NCBI GenBank assembly: GCA_022592445.1
Contig: JABYQR010000023.1
Location: 124,001 to 188,000, forward strand
Direction of reading: 5' to 3'
DNA from: Cytidiella melzeri
Lineage: Eukaryota; Basidiomycota; Agaricomycetes; Polyporales; Irpicaceae
Length of the DNA stretch: 64,000 nt
Shown here: piece by piece, positions 11,290-21,221 of the stretch
Position numbering within the stretch: position 1 is the first letter of the stretch
Layout: every line of letters starts with the position of its first letter
Made by a program: the position numbers and the translations under genes
Notes under the pieces: model-generated
Database searches by the model: none
Seen by the model: only the letters and a program-made list of their open reading frames with translations
Told to the model about the DNA's origin: nothing

Positions 11290-12147
11290 CTACCAACCTG
11301 AGTCATCCGAGTCATCCATTTCATTGACAACATTCGTGAGATCCATCGTGGTGGTACTGGCGGTCTCTTTGACAACGACAGCCGCGGTGGTTGCCTGCTC
11401 ATCGAATTTCTCCTTGCAGTTGAGCTGATAATGCCCCTTCTTTCCGCATTTGTAGCAGGTGATGTGTGACAGATTCGACGAACTACCCTGTGCGCGCTTG
11501 GCCCGTGCCTGCAAAATGTACGAAGCGGTCTCCATAGACGGCTTCTCCTCCAAGTTGTGAGTCTCTTTTTCCTCCTGAGTGTGCTCGGCGTGTGATTCCT
11601 CGTTCAACAGCTGCGTGATAACGTCGTCGAGAGTGAGAGCGTTGGATGGAGTCGAGTCAAGAGCGACAACAAACATGTGGTAGGATTGGGGAAGGCCCAT
11701 GGTGAGGACCAAGATCAACTCCTTGTCATCAACAGTGACACCAATACCGCGAAGACAAAACGCAACACCACGTACGTCTGCAATCCACTGAGCCATTGGC
11801 TTATCGTCCTTTTTCTTCATCGTCAGGAAAGTCCGGCGCACAGCCAAACAGGTAGCCAGTCCGCGAGCGCGGTGCACCCTCTGCAACTCCTCCCAAACCT
11901 CTGACACAACCGTGCTCGTCATATGAGCCAGCTGATCCACCTCAACATGGAGAATCATCTCCGCCCTCGCCTCCGCATTCTTCCTTGTCCAGGCCCTACC
12001 CGCAACCAAGTTTGGACCTGTCAACGGCATGGGCGTATCCCCAACACCAACTTCCTTGATTCCCTTCTGGGTCATCAGCGCCTCCATAAGTACGCACCAC
12101 ACTTCATAGTTCTTGTTGTTCAGCTTGAGAACGTCTGACTCTCCCAT
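11290..12147 (-). CDS. Gag polyprotein of the gag-only copia-like element
   Basis: A 285-residue structural protein, complete from ATG 12147 to its stop at 11290. The N-terminal half has the copia gag layout: LNNKNYEVWCVLMEALM near the start, helical repeats, then FLTMKKKDDKPMAQWIADVR and LTMGLPQSYHMFVVAL. A CCHC zinc knuckle (CYKCGKKGHYQLNC, residues ~233-246) should bind RNA. The tail is acidic. No frameshift or stop is present, so the protein could still be made. It should assemble virus-like particles; any packaging of its own RNA by other elements' enzymes is inferred. Confidence 0.85.
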   Translation of the reverse strand: MGESDVLKLNNKNYEVWCVLMEALMTQKGIKEVGVGDTPMPLTGPNLVAGRAWTRKNAEARAEMILHVEVDQLAHMTSTVVSEVWEELQRVHRARGLATCLAVRRTFLTMKKKDDKPMAQWIADVRGVAFCLRGIGVTVDDKELILVLTMGLPQSYHMFVVALDSTPSNALTLDDVITQLLNEESHAEHTQEEKETHNLEEKPSMETASYILQARAKRAQGSSSNLSHITCYKCGKKGHYQLNCKEKFDEQATTAAVVVKETASTTTMDLTNVVNEMDDSDDSGW

Positions 12148-12149
12148 AG

Positions 12150-12310
12150 TGACAACAGCAACAGCGACAACAACAACAACGGCAATCCGGCTTCGGCCCC
12201 GGGATAGGCAGCAACAACGACAACAACAACGGCAACAACAACGACAACAAACGACGGGCGAGTTTGGCCTCGCTAAGGCAATTGACAGGCAAATTCGGCC
12301 TCGCTAAGGC
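12150..12310. repeat. CAA/CGA-rich trinucleotide tract with a short direct duplication
   Basis: Imperfect CAA, CAG and CGA triplets run from about 12152 to 12262 in the leader of the gag gene. They are followed by two copies of CGGCCTCGCTAAGGCA-like sequence around 12266 and 12296. It is low-complexity leader sequence; open frames across it are artefacts of the triplet repeat. Confidence 0.6.
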
Positions 12311-12369
12311 AGGGTTGCGACGAGCGTAGAGTGAAGCGGGGAACGACGTCGGCGGGTATAGCAAAATTG

Positions 12370-12551
12370 TGTAGAAAATCGAGCGCCAGGTACAGGGTAA
12401 AAGACGCGAGTCAATTTCGCTATGTCCATTCAAGGTACAAAACCTGTAGCTATATACTGATACAAGTACTCCTATGTACGACTGATCGAGTCACGAGGAG
12501 ATTGTGGCGCTAAAGCGCTGCAGCTTGAAACTCGAATTGTAATCTTCAATA
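12370..12551 (-). repeat. 5' LTR of the gag-only element
   Basis: 182 bp, partner of 11047-11228. It directly precedes the gag leader on the minus strand and is followed on the plus strand by the target-site copy CTAAG. Confidence 0.85.
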
Positions 12552-12556
12552 CTAAG

Positions 12557-12877
12557 CATGCCCTATGCTCTAGTAGTGCCACATCAATAATCAACCAATA
12601 GCAATTGTGCCCATGAACTGACCCCATGACCCAGTTCCAAGGCTAGACTTGTTCTAGCTTGTTCTAAGACAAGGCTAGACTTTTTCAAAAGGTTCTAAAA
12701 ACTGGGATTTTCTACCCACACTGTTTGATCACACCATCACGTGACTTTCCCCACGCCACAATGGTCCTGATCAAAATGGAGTGTTCTCGTTTTGCGTGCT
12801 CTTGGACGTGTTAGCCACTGCAAATGTACCATAAATAGAAATGTATATAGACTGTTTGAGGGATATACATGGGGACA
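12557..12877. other. Spacer between the gag-only element and the MULE pseudogene
   Basis: No coding signal. It contains near-repeats of AAGGCTAGACTT (12641 and 12671) and CACGTGAC at about 12739. It may include the other half of the old LTR suggested at 10551-11041. Confidence 0.3.
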
Positions 12878-15596
12878 TCATCGAATACCATGAGATTCTT
12901 TGCAAGCCTCCTTCAGCTGACGGTTGAACCTTGTTTGCTTATGCACCCGGTCGTCCAATGGCAAACTCCCAATTCTCCTTCGCTTTTGCGCCGAGTCGTC
13001 GGTCTGAATAAGTTGCGCGGGAGGTTTCTGGATGCAATTAGCAATCGCAACGGACATGTGTTCCTGTAAAACCTTCTCGCTAACTCCAAGCTGTACGAGC
13101 TCCTTGATGTATTTTGCTGACAGATCTTGTGCTAGGATGAGCTGTTGCCACGCAATTGAGCGCTGAGTCTCGAGGTTGGTGTCTTCTTCTCGTAAATCCG
13201 CCAAAATACTGCTGTCTGAGTGTTGATCTTCCTGCGCTAGCGCAAAGGGGAATTCTATGCTTCTTTCAGGGTTGACGGCACGTAGAATGTTATCCGTATC
13301 AAGCGCATGTTCGGATAGAATTTCCCAGCTGTTGTCTGATGGAATGTCTGATGGAACACGGTGTCGCGTGTTCATTTTGGTATTGGGGAATTTGTTCGCG
13401 CTTACAACTGGCCCGCCGTTATTGTCAAGTACCTCTAATACACATGCATACCCTCCAGTGTTGTCCTCAAATTCACAGACTGTGGTTTCTTCTTCAGCAT
13501 CTCTCTCCTCGTCTTCCTCAAGAATCTGAAGGTCTGGCTCTGGAAGAACATTGCGCTGTGCCTTGACAACCGGTTCCTGATGTGGCTGTGTCTCTGATGG
13601 ACCAGCGTCTTGTCCGACAGCTGTTGACACTCATTTGGCTGGGCGTGGACCAGGGGTGAAAGTCATTGCCGAGCGATAACTGTTCATGCTGTCCCGTTCC
13701 TCGCGTTCTTTGAGTATGAATGGAACCACCTCTTTAACCAGCATAAGAACATACACATCAATTCGAGGGAGCCGGCCACATTTCAAGTACAACTGAAAAT
13801 ATTTGTGCTTCAGCCGTCCATTGAAGGATTTGAGGTGGTTTGTTGTGCAAATCACGGTATTGGCTGGTATATGCAAGTGTGCTGAGGCTTCCTCCGCTGA
13901 TGCAGCTGACCACGAGCGCCAAAATGCGCGTTCCTTGAGGTAATCCTGCAAATATATCAAGAACAACAGTGCGCCTTGTGCCTGCTTTCGTGATAGTTCC
14001 GTATCAGAACCACTGAGATGCTGGTAATAGATGACCTCCGTATTGTACGCTGCAATGGCTCCGCAATAATCTGTGATGTCCCTGAGCAGCCGTCAAAGAA
14101 CCTTTCCCAGCCGCTTGTGTACTTGTTTCCGAGGATTGCCTTTGGGGATGACATAGAGATGCTTGTTCAGTGTGTTCCGCCACGCTTGAGACATGTGAAA
14201 AAGGCACATCATTAGGAACATGGATGGCCATTGGCTGCGAAGTGCACGGTGTTCTCGAGGATTGATATCGGTCATCCCTACAGCAAATTCAAAGTCTTCA
14301 CCAAGATCATTCTTGCCCATTGCTGCCCTGAATTGGAAAAGGAACTTCTCTAGAACTGTACTGTCATAGCTAGCGTGAACAGCCGTGTGCTTCTCCTTTG
14401 CGGTAAAGAGGAAGAATGCGACTGGAATGCCACGATTGGAGTTGTCGACGACCATAAGAATAAACAACAGTACACGTACTGAACATACTCCAAATGTTCC
14501 ATCCATGACAACAACATTCTTGTGGCCATATTTCCACGCCATGACTTGTTGCTCAGGTGTTGACAGTGCTAACTCGAATCGTGCGGTTTTGCCTTGTATG
14601 TGCGGCTGATAATGTATGAGCAAGTCGGTGAGTTGCGTTGTTGGCGGCTGTGGACTCAGTGACCGGAACCATTTGTCTAGATTGTCTTCTGCAAGTGAAC
14701 CTTGTGGTATAGAATTCTCTGCTTGAAGTGTACGGTACAGGGATGTGGTTTCTCGTGGACTAAAGCGGTAGCAATAGTTCTCATCTCCTACAGAACTCCC
14801 CCACTGCCTCTTGGCGTACGCGCGGCGCTCCATTTGTACCTGTGTGAGGGGGACATGACGACGGAGGAGGTTGAGTGCAAACTGTCGCAGCGCGGGGTGT
14901 AGTGGGACGCGGGGAATGATAATTGTTTGGGTGGTAGCCCGGCAGCTCGGAGAGTGGCTGAAAATCCCTACAAGCTCGTCAATGGCCAAAAGATCCAATG
15001 CTGCAATTGCGTCAGCTGCAAGTACAGCTGCAAATCAACTTGTACTCACCGGTAGACTCGCTACTCTGCTGGTGCGTAGTTGTCAGCTTAGCCCATGCCA
15101 TACAGCCAACGTTCTCCCACGCAATCCATCTCTTCTTTGCCGGTCCCTTCTTGCCTGCCACAGTATGATCAATGGCACAGCCACAGATGTAGTAGCGCAA
15201 GATGTGAACAAACTTCTCCGAGTGGTCCTTGAGACGTGAGTTGACGTTGTTAATGTTGGTGTTGACAACCGCGAACTTTGACACCGCGTCCCGAAGGCTG
15301 AAACCTGGGATATGGATTCCGAGACTATCGACGAGCTCATACACCTGATCTAGAACGCAATCAACACCTTGTGGCTGACACCCAAAATATAGCTACTCAC
15401 CTTGCTCCGTGGTATTGTACGTGAACCGTTGTTCATCCGGTCCAACTTCCTCCAGATGATGTTCCATTGCTGCACGAACATCAGCGTCCACGCGGAAATA
15501 CCTCGGTACATCAACTTTTTGCTTTCGGGATTTGTTCATGGGGCGCACGTTGATCCAAGGTGGTGGTGGTGGTGGTTGCAGCAACGGTGTAGACAT
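12878..15596 (-). pseudogene. MULE/FAR1-like transposase with two in-frame TGA codons
   Basis: Three exons are joined by introns 15350-15400 and 15001-15049. Exons 1 and 2 encode a Pro-rich start and a FAR1-like zinc-binding segment (LRYYICGCAIDH, RWIAWENVGCMAWAKLTTTH). Exon 3 carries the MULE transposase core: VVVMDGTFGVC (first Asp), AVGMTDINPREHRAL (second Asp) and LMMCLFHMSQAWRN, the Cys/His motif. Downstream lie VICTTNHLKSFNGRLKHKYF and a disordered acidic tail with a helix near the end. The frame stays open from 15000 to 12878 except for TGA at 14093-14095 and TGA at 13631-13633. No terminal inverted repeats were found, so the element boundaries are unknown. Mutator-like transposases cut and paste DNA; this copy cannot produce full-length protein without readthrough. 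Confidence 0.75.
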
Positions 15597-15973
15597 TGGG
15601 AAATGAATGATGGTACAATGTTAACAATGTGTATGTTGTGGGTAGTGAAAACGGGATATCGAACGTAGTCAGCCTCAAAGTCAAACACGCTCGTGTTTGC
15701 CACTTGTAATTCAAGCTCCGCTTTATTATTGATAAGTTTCTCTCAGTATATCCATTCTCCGATCACTTTATACAAAGCTCAGACACGATCAAAATTCAAT
15801 CGGCACTTGGATCGAACAGTGCCAGTCTTAATTCCTAAAAACTATGCCGTCATCTACTGGAACGTGCTTCACTATGACATCATAGTTCTAGCATGTTCCA
15901 CTCCAGAGAGTTTTATCATGTGATACACAGATAAGGAAAAGAGTGCATCAGCACATCAGAGACAGAGGGCGCA
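15597..15973. other. Upstream flank of the MULE pseudogene
   Basis: No gene or recognisable repeat. It includes the palindromic stretch CTATGACATCATAG near 15872. If the MULE had a right terminal repeat it should be here, but I could not find its partner. Confidence 0.35.
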
Positions 15974-16198
15974 TGTCGTGGAGCAACTGCTGCTAGACTG
16001 ATAAACCCTAAACAAGGGTGGAGTGGATGGGGAGTGGAAGTGGAAGTGGATCTCCAACAACGACAACGAGGTCAAAGTTGATGATAAACAGGCAAGCAGG
16101 CACAGAGGCCGCATACTAGTAGTGCAAATGACAGAGAGGTCAAGATGCAGAGCTAGAGACAGTAAGGTCTACTATATATACTGTGTCTGGGTTGTCTG
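15974..16198 (+). repeat. Old LTR-like repeat, left part, split by the copia insertion
   Basis: It starts TGTCGTGGAGCAACTGCTGC and matches 50286-50571 (TGTCGCGGAGCGACTGCTGC) along its length, including CTAAACAAGGGTGG, GGCAAGCAGGCACAGAGGCC and the TATATATACTGTG promoter-like box. The match resumes at 27676 after the copia element. Length, TG start and a TATA-like box suggest an LTR. Confidence 0.65.
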
Positions 16199-16369
16199 TG
16201 TTTAACTATCCTGTCTTTGTACTTAGCGCGCGCTTAGTGCCGTAGTTACCGTATATAAGACTTACTTTGATCAATGCACAGCTATCGCTTTTGATCCCCA
16301 ACTCTCTGTGTGACCACCACCTCAGTCTTCTCTCTCAACGCTCTCAACTCTCCTGATACCTTGTTAAAA
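16199..16369 (+). repeat. 5' LTR of the copia element
   Basis: 171 bp, TGTTTAAC to GTTAAAA, containing GTATATAAG near 16252. Partner of 27505-27675. Confidence 0.92.
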
Positions 16370-16382
16370 GGTTATGAGCCCC
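16370..16382 (+). promoter_or_regulatory. Primer-binding site, initiator-Met half-tRNA type
   Basis: GGTTATGAGCCCC begins at the base after the 5' LTR. It is complementary to the anticodon stem-loop region of initiator tRNA-Met (GGGGCTCATAACC). Priming by a half-tRNA cleaved in the anticodon loop is a known property of copia elements. Confidence 0.75.
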
Positions 16383-16437
16383 GCCTAAGCTCATTCTATT
16401 CACTCTACTTCACTTTTACAACTACTCCTCTCTGTTT

Positions 16438-17100
16438 ATGAGCTCTGATCTCGCTGATCAAGCTCAACTTCGTCACTCCACTAGAGAGCGTCACCAAACC
16501 AACTTCCTCAGGGGTACAAGAGCTCAACCCCGCCAAAGAACAACTACCACTCGCAGGACAACTCCCATTTTCACTCCTACTCCCTCTCCTGCTCCTACTA
16601 CACCTCCTCCCTCGATGTCTGCCACTACTATCACAAAAACTGATGCTCCCTCAGCTGGACCATCCAACTCTAATGTCCCTGACATCGACCCCCAAATTCA
16701 CAACGACAACCACTCTTCTAGCTCTGAGGATTGTGAGGCGATCCCAGGTGCTCGCCATGTCTCTGCTCCCCCAGCTGATTGCCGTCACACCCCCTTCGAC
16801 ACTCTTCGCAATGATGATTGCCGTTGTCACCCTCATGGAGGAGACAATGACAGTGACGAAGACCGTATGGATGAGGATGAGAGGCCTAGACAACGACGCG
16901 AGAAGCGTCCTGCTTGCCGTCCGACGACTCCCCCTCCTCCGGGCAGCTCTCCTGGTGGCTTGCCGCCGCCGCTCAAGGCAAGAAGAAAGAGTCCGCCGCT
17001 GCCGGCTCTTCCACTGCTACTGGCTTCATGGCCAGCGTTACTGCCGCTGCTGACTCGGACAAAGAGGTCCTCGAGAACCCTCACCCGAGCGCGTGGGTGA
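16438..17100 (+). CDS. First open frame of the copia element (Pro/Thr/Asp-rich, no zinc knuckle)
   Basis: A 220-residue frame starting at ATG 16438, 56 bp after the primer-binding site. It is rich in Thr, Pro, Arg and Asp with no helical gag domain and no CCHC knuckle. It overlaps the following pol frame by about 187 nt in another frame. It is probably a shortened gag remnant; a typical copia gag of about 300 residues with a knuckle is missing. Protein function is not evident. Confidence 0.4.
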   Translation: MSSDLADQAQLRHSTRERHQTNFLRGTRAQPRQRTTTTRRTTPIFTPTPSPAPTTPPPSMSATTITKTDAPSAGPSNSNVPDIDPQIHNDNHSSSSEDCEAIPGARHVSAPPADCRHTPFDTLRNDDCRCHPHGGDNDSDEDRMDEDERPRQRREKRPACRPTTPPPPGSSPGGLPPPLKARRKSPPLPALPLLLASWPALLPLLTRTKRSSRTLTRARG

Positions 17101-19905
17101 AGTTTCTTTCCAACTCGGACGTCACGATGCACATAAGTCCTTGTACCATTTCTTCTACTTTACTTCCACTGTTCGCAACTTCGTCGTCTGACAAGTGCGT
17201 TCATGTCATTGATACTGGTGCTACTATACAATGTACACCATATCGTGACTTACTTTTCAACATTCACTCTGTACCAACTATTTTACTTACTGTCGCCAAC
17301 TCAGAGCAAATAAGTCTCAAACTCGCTGGCGACATGGTACTGGAGGTTGAACAAGAAAATGGTACGCATAATCAACTCATGCTAAAGAATGTCTACTACA
17401 ACTCACAACTACCCTTCACGCTTATCAGTGTTTCAAAATTGGACGCTGACTATCGCTTCACTTTCTTTTCAAATACTTGTACTATATATGACTCGAACGT
17501 GTCTTGTGTAGCTGTGATACAAAAAATACACAATTTGTATTCACTTAACTCTACTCGCGTGACTTCTTTAGCAAGCGTGCATAAGTCTGGTATAACGATG
17601 CTTGAACTTCATAATAAACTCGGTCACATCAGTTATTTCCAGATAAACAAACTACTTGAAACGTTCAAACTTATCATTACTACTCATACCACCGACCGCA
17701 CAGAAACTCCGTGCGAGTACTGTATCTTGAATAATATTCATCATACTCCTGTCCCCAAAGCTTGTACTTTGCCGTTGGCTACTTCCTTCAGTGATCACTT
17801 TCATATCGACATCTTTGGGCCACTACCCACTGCATCAATTACTGGTCATTATCTGTACTGGTTGACTATTGTCGACGACTCAACTCGATGGTTAACACTT
17901 GCACCATTGAAAACAAAAGATGATGCCTTTAGTCAATGGGTTATCTTCTCTACTGAGCTTCTTACGCAATACAATATTTGCGTCAAGATCCTTCAATCTG
18001 ACAACAATGGCGTATTCACTGGTATAAATATGACAAACTACTTGAAGTCACAAGGTACTATACCCCGACTTATTGTGCACAATACTCCTGCACAAAATGG
18101 TGTTGCTGAACGCACACACCAGACTATTATGAACTTGGTTTGTGTAAACCTGCATACGGCTGCTTTACCAAACTGGTTATGGTGGTACGCTGCGCTTCAT
18201 GCGGTTTATATCTATGATCGCACTCCTCGTGCTCCTCTTCAATATAAAACTCTTTACATCAAACGCTATGGTACTGAAGCAAACCTTGATGCGCTTCAAA
18301 AGTTTGGTCAACCGTGTATTGTATACGACGAATACCGAACCAATAAACTTGCACCAAAAGGCAAGCGTGCCGTTTGGATAGGCTTTGCTGAATATTCCAA
18401 AGGCCACTATGTTTACTTCGGAACATGCGTAGGCGTCAAACAAAACTTGCAATTTATTGACTCTACGGCACAAATTGAAGGGGAGAAAGAACCAAATATT
18501 GAACAACCTACTGTCGAAAAACAACTTCAACTCAAGGAGAATCCTCATGTTGAACCCATGGACATCGACGGTCCTGACCCTTCTGGTCCTAGGCGTACTA
18601 CTAGAGAGCCTAAGCCTTTGCGCAAAGCTCGAGGCTTAAACTATGATGAAGTCGATACAAACATTGCCTTCTACTTAACTGAATTCAATGCATACTACAC
18701 TGAAGACGTCGGTGATCCAGTTACTTACAAAGACGTACTTAACCACCCACTCAAGATCGACTGGCTCAAGTCGATGAAAACCCAGGTTGATACCCTCAAA
18801 CAACTTGGCACTTGGGAATACTGCATCCCGCCGCCAAATGCAAACATCACTGGTTCGCGCTTTGTCTACAAAACAAAATACGAACATGGCAAAGTCACTA
18901 AACTTAAGTCAAGACTTGTTGCGCAAGGATACTCCCAGCGTGACGGCATTGATTACTACTCCAATGACTTATTCGCACCTGTTGCGCGTATGAGTTCATT
19001 ACGATTTGTACTTACTCTCGCAGCTTCACTACACTTCGAGATCACTCAGCTCAATATTAAGTCCACATACTTATACGGTAACATCCACAACAATGAAGAC
19101 CTTTATCTCCGTCCACCTCCTGGTGACTTACTTCCAAACCTGCCACCTGGCTGGGTACTTAAACTTTGGAAAACTATCTACGTCCTTAAGCAAGCCGGAC
19201 ATCGTTGGTACAAAGTACTATGCAACATACTCTTCGCACTTGGACTAAAGCGTTGTGAATTTGACAATGCAGTCTTCTACCTCTATCGAGGTGATAAACT
19301 CATACTTCTACTTGCTGTCCACGTCGATGACATTACTCTCGGCACTATCACTACTACTGTTGCTGAAAAATTTGAGATTGCACTCAGACAACATGTCGAA
19401 CTTACTAACGGTGGAACTATCCACTGGATGCTTGGAATGGAAGTTGCTTATGATAAAGCCGCAGGCATTATCAAGCTTCGTCAAAGGGATTATATCCTGA
19501 ACATACTTAAGCGATACAACTTTGACCACGAACATTCACACCGTACACCAATGGTACACGAGCACAACTTAGCCCCCTGTGCTGTGACCGAACCACGTCA
19601 GGACGCTGACGCCATAACACACTACATGTCTCTTGTTGGTGGCTTACGCTATGTCGCTGACAGTACTCGGCCAGACATTGCTTATTGCACTGGTCAACTA
19701 GCACGATACTTATCTGACCCTGCTAAGGAACACTACGCTGCAGCTAAACAGTGTTACCTTTACCTCAAGGGAACGTGCGACTACTGGCTTGTCCTAGGAA
19801 ACCAAGCCAACCCTACTTCTACTTCACTCGTAGGCTATGCCAACTCTGATGGTATGACTACGTACGGCAATAAACCAATAATGGGCTACACATTCACATA
19901 CAACG
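16914..19905 (+). pseudogene. Copia Pol: protease, integrase, reverse transcriptase (upstream part)
   Basis: One open frame of about 1000 residues up to the gypsy insertion. In order: protease motif VIDTGATIQCT (~residue 101), GAG-pre-integrase zinc region (LHNKLGH, then CEYCILNNIHH), integrase with FHIDIFGPL, LQSDNNGVFT and PAQNGVAERTH (D, D, E), and reverse transcriptase with SRFVYKTKYEHGK, LKSRLVAQGY and LAVHVDDITL. Two changes stand out. The usual QLDVK catalytic motif reads QLNIKSTYLYG, so the first catalytic Asp is Asn, and the YVDD box reads HVDD. The frame starts without a convincing ATG, which fits translation from an upstream gag frame or an indel. After 19905 the frame reads into the gypsy LTR. 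Confidence 0.85.
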
Positions 19906-20393
19906 TGTCACGAACATGCACACTTTTTCCTTTTAATTTCCTTATCTTATCTTATCGATGGTACATGGCTACTGCATGTGATCAAGTGCATGTGACAGAC
20001 TGGTCACATGATCATAGAAGGTGCTGGAACATTGTGGAACATTGTAGAACATTGCACCGTAGCACACCATACGTTCCCATGGCAGTGTTAGGAGTACAGA
20101 CCCGGTACCAGGGGTCCTTGTCTGAGATGTATATAAACCCACCCTGTAGCTCCCTAAAGACCTCAGATTCTACCTCCTGGTCTTTAGGTGACGTTCACCT
20201 TGTACTAGTCTCACCACTGTGCTGATATATTCTGGTCTTTAGCTCACTGCTAGCTGCTCCCTCGGTGTCGTCTCTCTCTCCTTCCTCATCACCATTACCT
20301 CGGTCATCATCGTCCACGCGAGTTCGCTCATCGTTCCTCTCCCCCTTGTCGTCACTCCCTCGCTCTTCACAGAGTTTGGTTGTGTTCCTGACA
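19906..20393 (+). repeat. 5' LTR of the gypsy element
   Basis: 488 bp with TGTATATAAACCC core promoter near 20127. Because it is spliced into the copia frame, the copia polyprotein reads on into this LTR to a stop at 20223-20225. Confidence 0.92.
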
Positions 20394-20498
20394 TTAGGTA
20401 GAATCTCCGTACGCTCGCCTGGACGTCGCGCAACCGCATAAATTTCCTTTCCCCAAAGTTTATAAAAGTTTAGTCCCCCCGGTTACCAGTACGTTGTA

Positions 20499-21218
20499 TT
20501 GGCCCGAACCTTTGATCCTACATCTCACTTTGTGGTTATAGTGCCCAAGGACGTACGCATTTGTCGCCGCATACCCGAGTCCTTCTTTGAGGCTCGTCGA
20601 GAACTACGCGAGCAAGGACGTCCTCGTCTCTACACAGAAAAGGATCTTGAAGCCATTGTATCCTACGTCTCACGCCGCCCTCACTACCATCCCCTGGGCA
20701 CCAGGCTTCCTGCCTTCGACCACGAAAAGTTTGCTCGTGACAACGAGTCCATCAAGGAACATGCACGCACAGAACGCGCGCAAACCCTTGCGGAGCGAAT
20801 TGAGAAACCATCTCTCAAGGACCGCGTCTCCCAGGCACCCCCGCCACCTCGCCCAGACGCACAAAAACCTGTGACGCTCGATTTCCACAAGTTTTCCATC
20901 AAGGACCAAGTCGGCATCCTCAAGCCGAAGATCGAGGCCACTACCAGACGCCTCAAGATCCTGATCGAACTCACTCGCGACCGCAACGACTCACAGGTTA
21001 GATCAGTCCTGTTACTCAACGACAAACTTCTGTACCTCACAGAACACACGGAGGAAGTACTCTCCACGTGCACGCCTGCCCAGCTCAAAGCACTGAACTG
21101 GGGCTTGCAGTCAGTGGGACAAATTAATTTCACACAATCGCGCAAGAGGTTGACGGAGGTTATGAGTCGAGTTGCATTTGTAGCGGATGGAGGATACTTT
21201 GAAAAACTTCCTTTGTAG
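20499..21218 (+). CDS. Unrecognised 5' open frame of the gypsy element
   Basis: A 239-residue frame in the leader region, ahead of the recognisable gag. It has no obvious ATG at its start (it opens near a TTG), a charged helical middle (SIKEHARTERAQTLAERIEK), a Pro-rich linker and a second helical region. I recognise no domain. It could be an N-terminal extension of gag separated by a frameshift, since the following frame opens at 21222, or an extra protein. The stop is TAG at 21216. Confidence 0.4.
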   Translation: MARTFDPTSHFVVIVPKDVRICRRIPESFFEARRELREQGRPRLYTEKDLEAIVSYVSRRPHYHPLGTRLPAFDHEKFARDNESIKEHARTERAQTLAERIEKPSLKDRVSQAPPPPRPDAQKPVTLDFHKFSIKDQVGILKPKIEATTRRLKILIELTRDRNDSQVRSVLLLNDKLLYLTEHTEEVLSTCTPAQLKALNWGLQSVGQINFTQSRKRLTEVMSRVAFVADGGYFEKLPL

Positions 21219-21221
21219 TAG

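Larger units (their letters stand above)
11047..12551 (-). mobile_element. Short gag-only Ty1/copia-like element (TR-GAG type)
   Basis: Two direct repeats of exactly 182 bp (11047-11228 and 12370-12551) flank a single minus-strand gag gene. The element is bounded by a perfect 5-bp target duplication CTAAG (11042-11046 and 12552-12556). The whole unit is 1505 bp and has no protease, integrase or reverse transcriptase. Terminal-repeat elements that carry only gag are known from plants as TR-GAG and must borrow enzymes from autonomous relatives. Next to the 3' LTR on the coding strand a G-run (GCGGGGGTG) can serve as polypurine tract. Confidence 0.85.

Noticed and set aside
12113..12433. Open frames across the CAA-rich tract on both strands
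   Set aside because: They are by-products of a triplet repeat in the gag leader.
19906..20225. Counting the C-terminal ~105 residues of the long copia frame as copia protein
   Set aside because: The same residues are encoded at 26616-26935, because both are the gypsy LTR read in frame.
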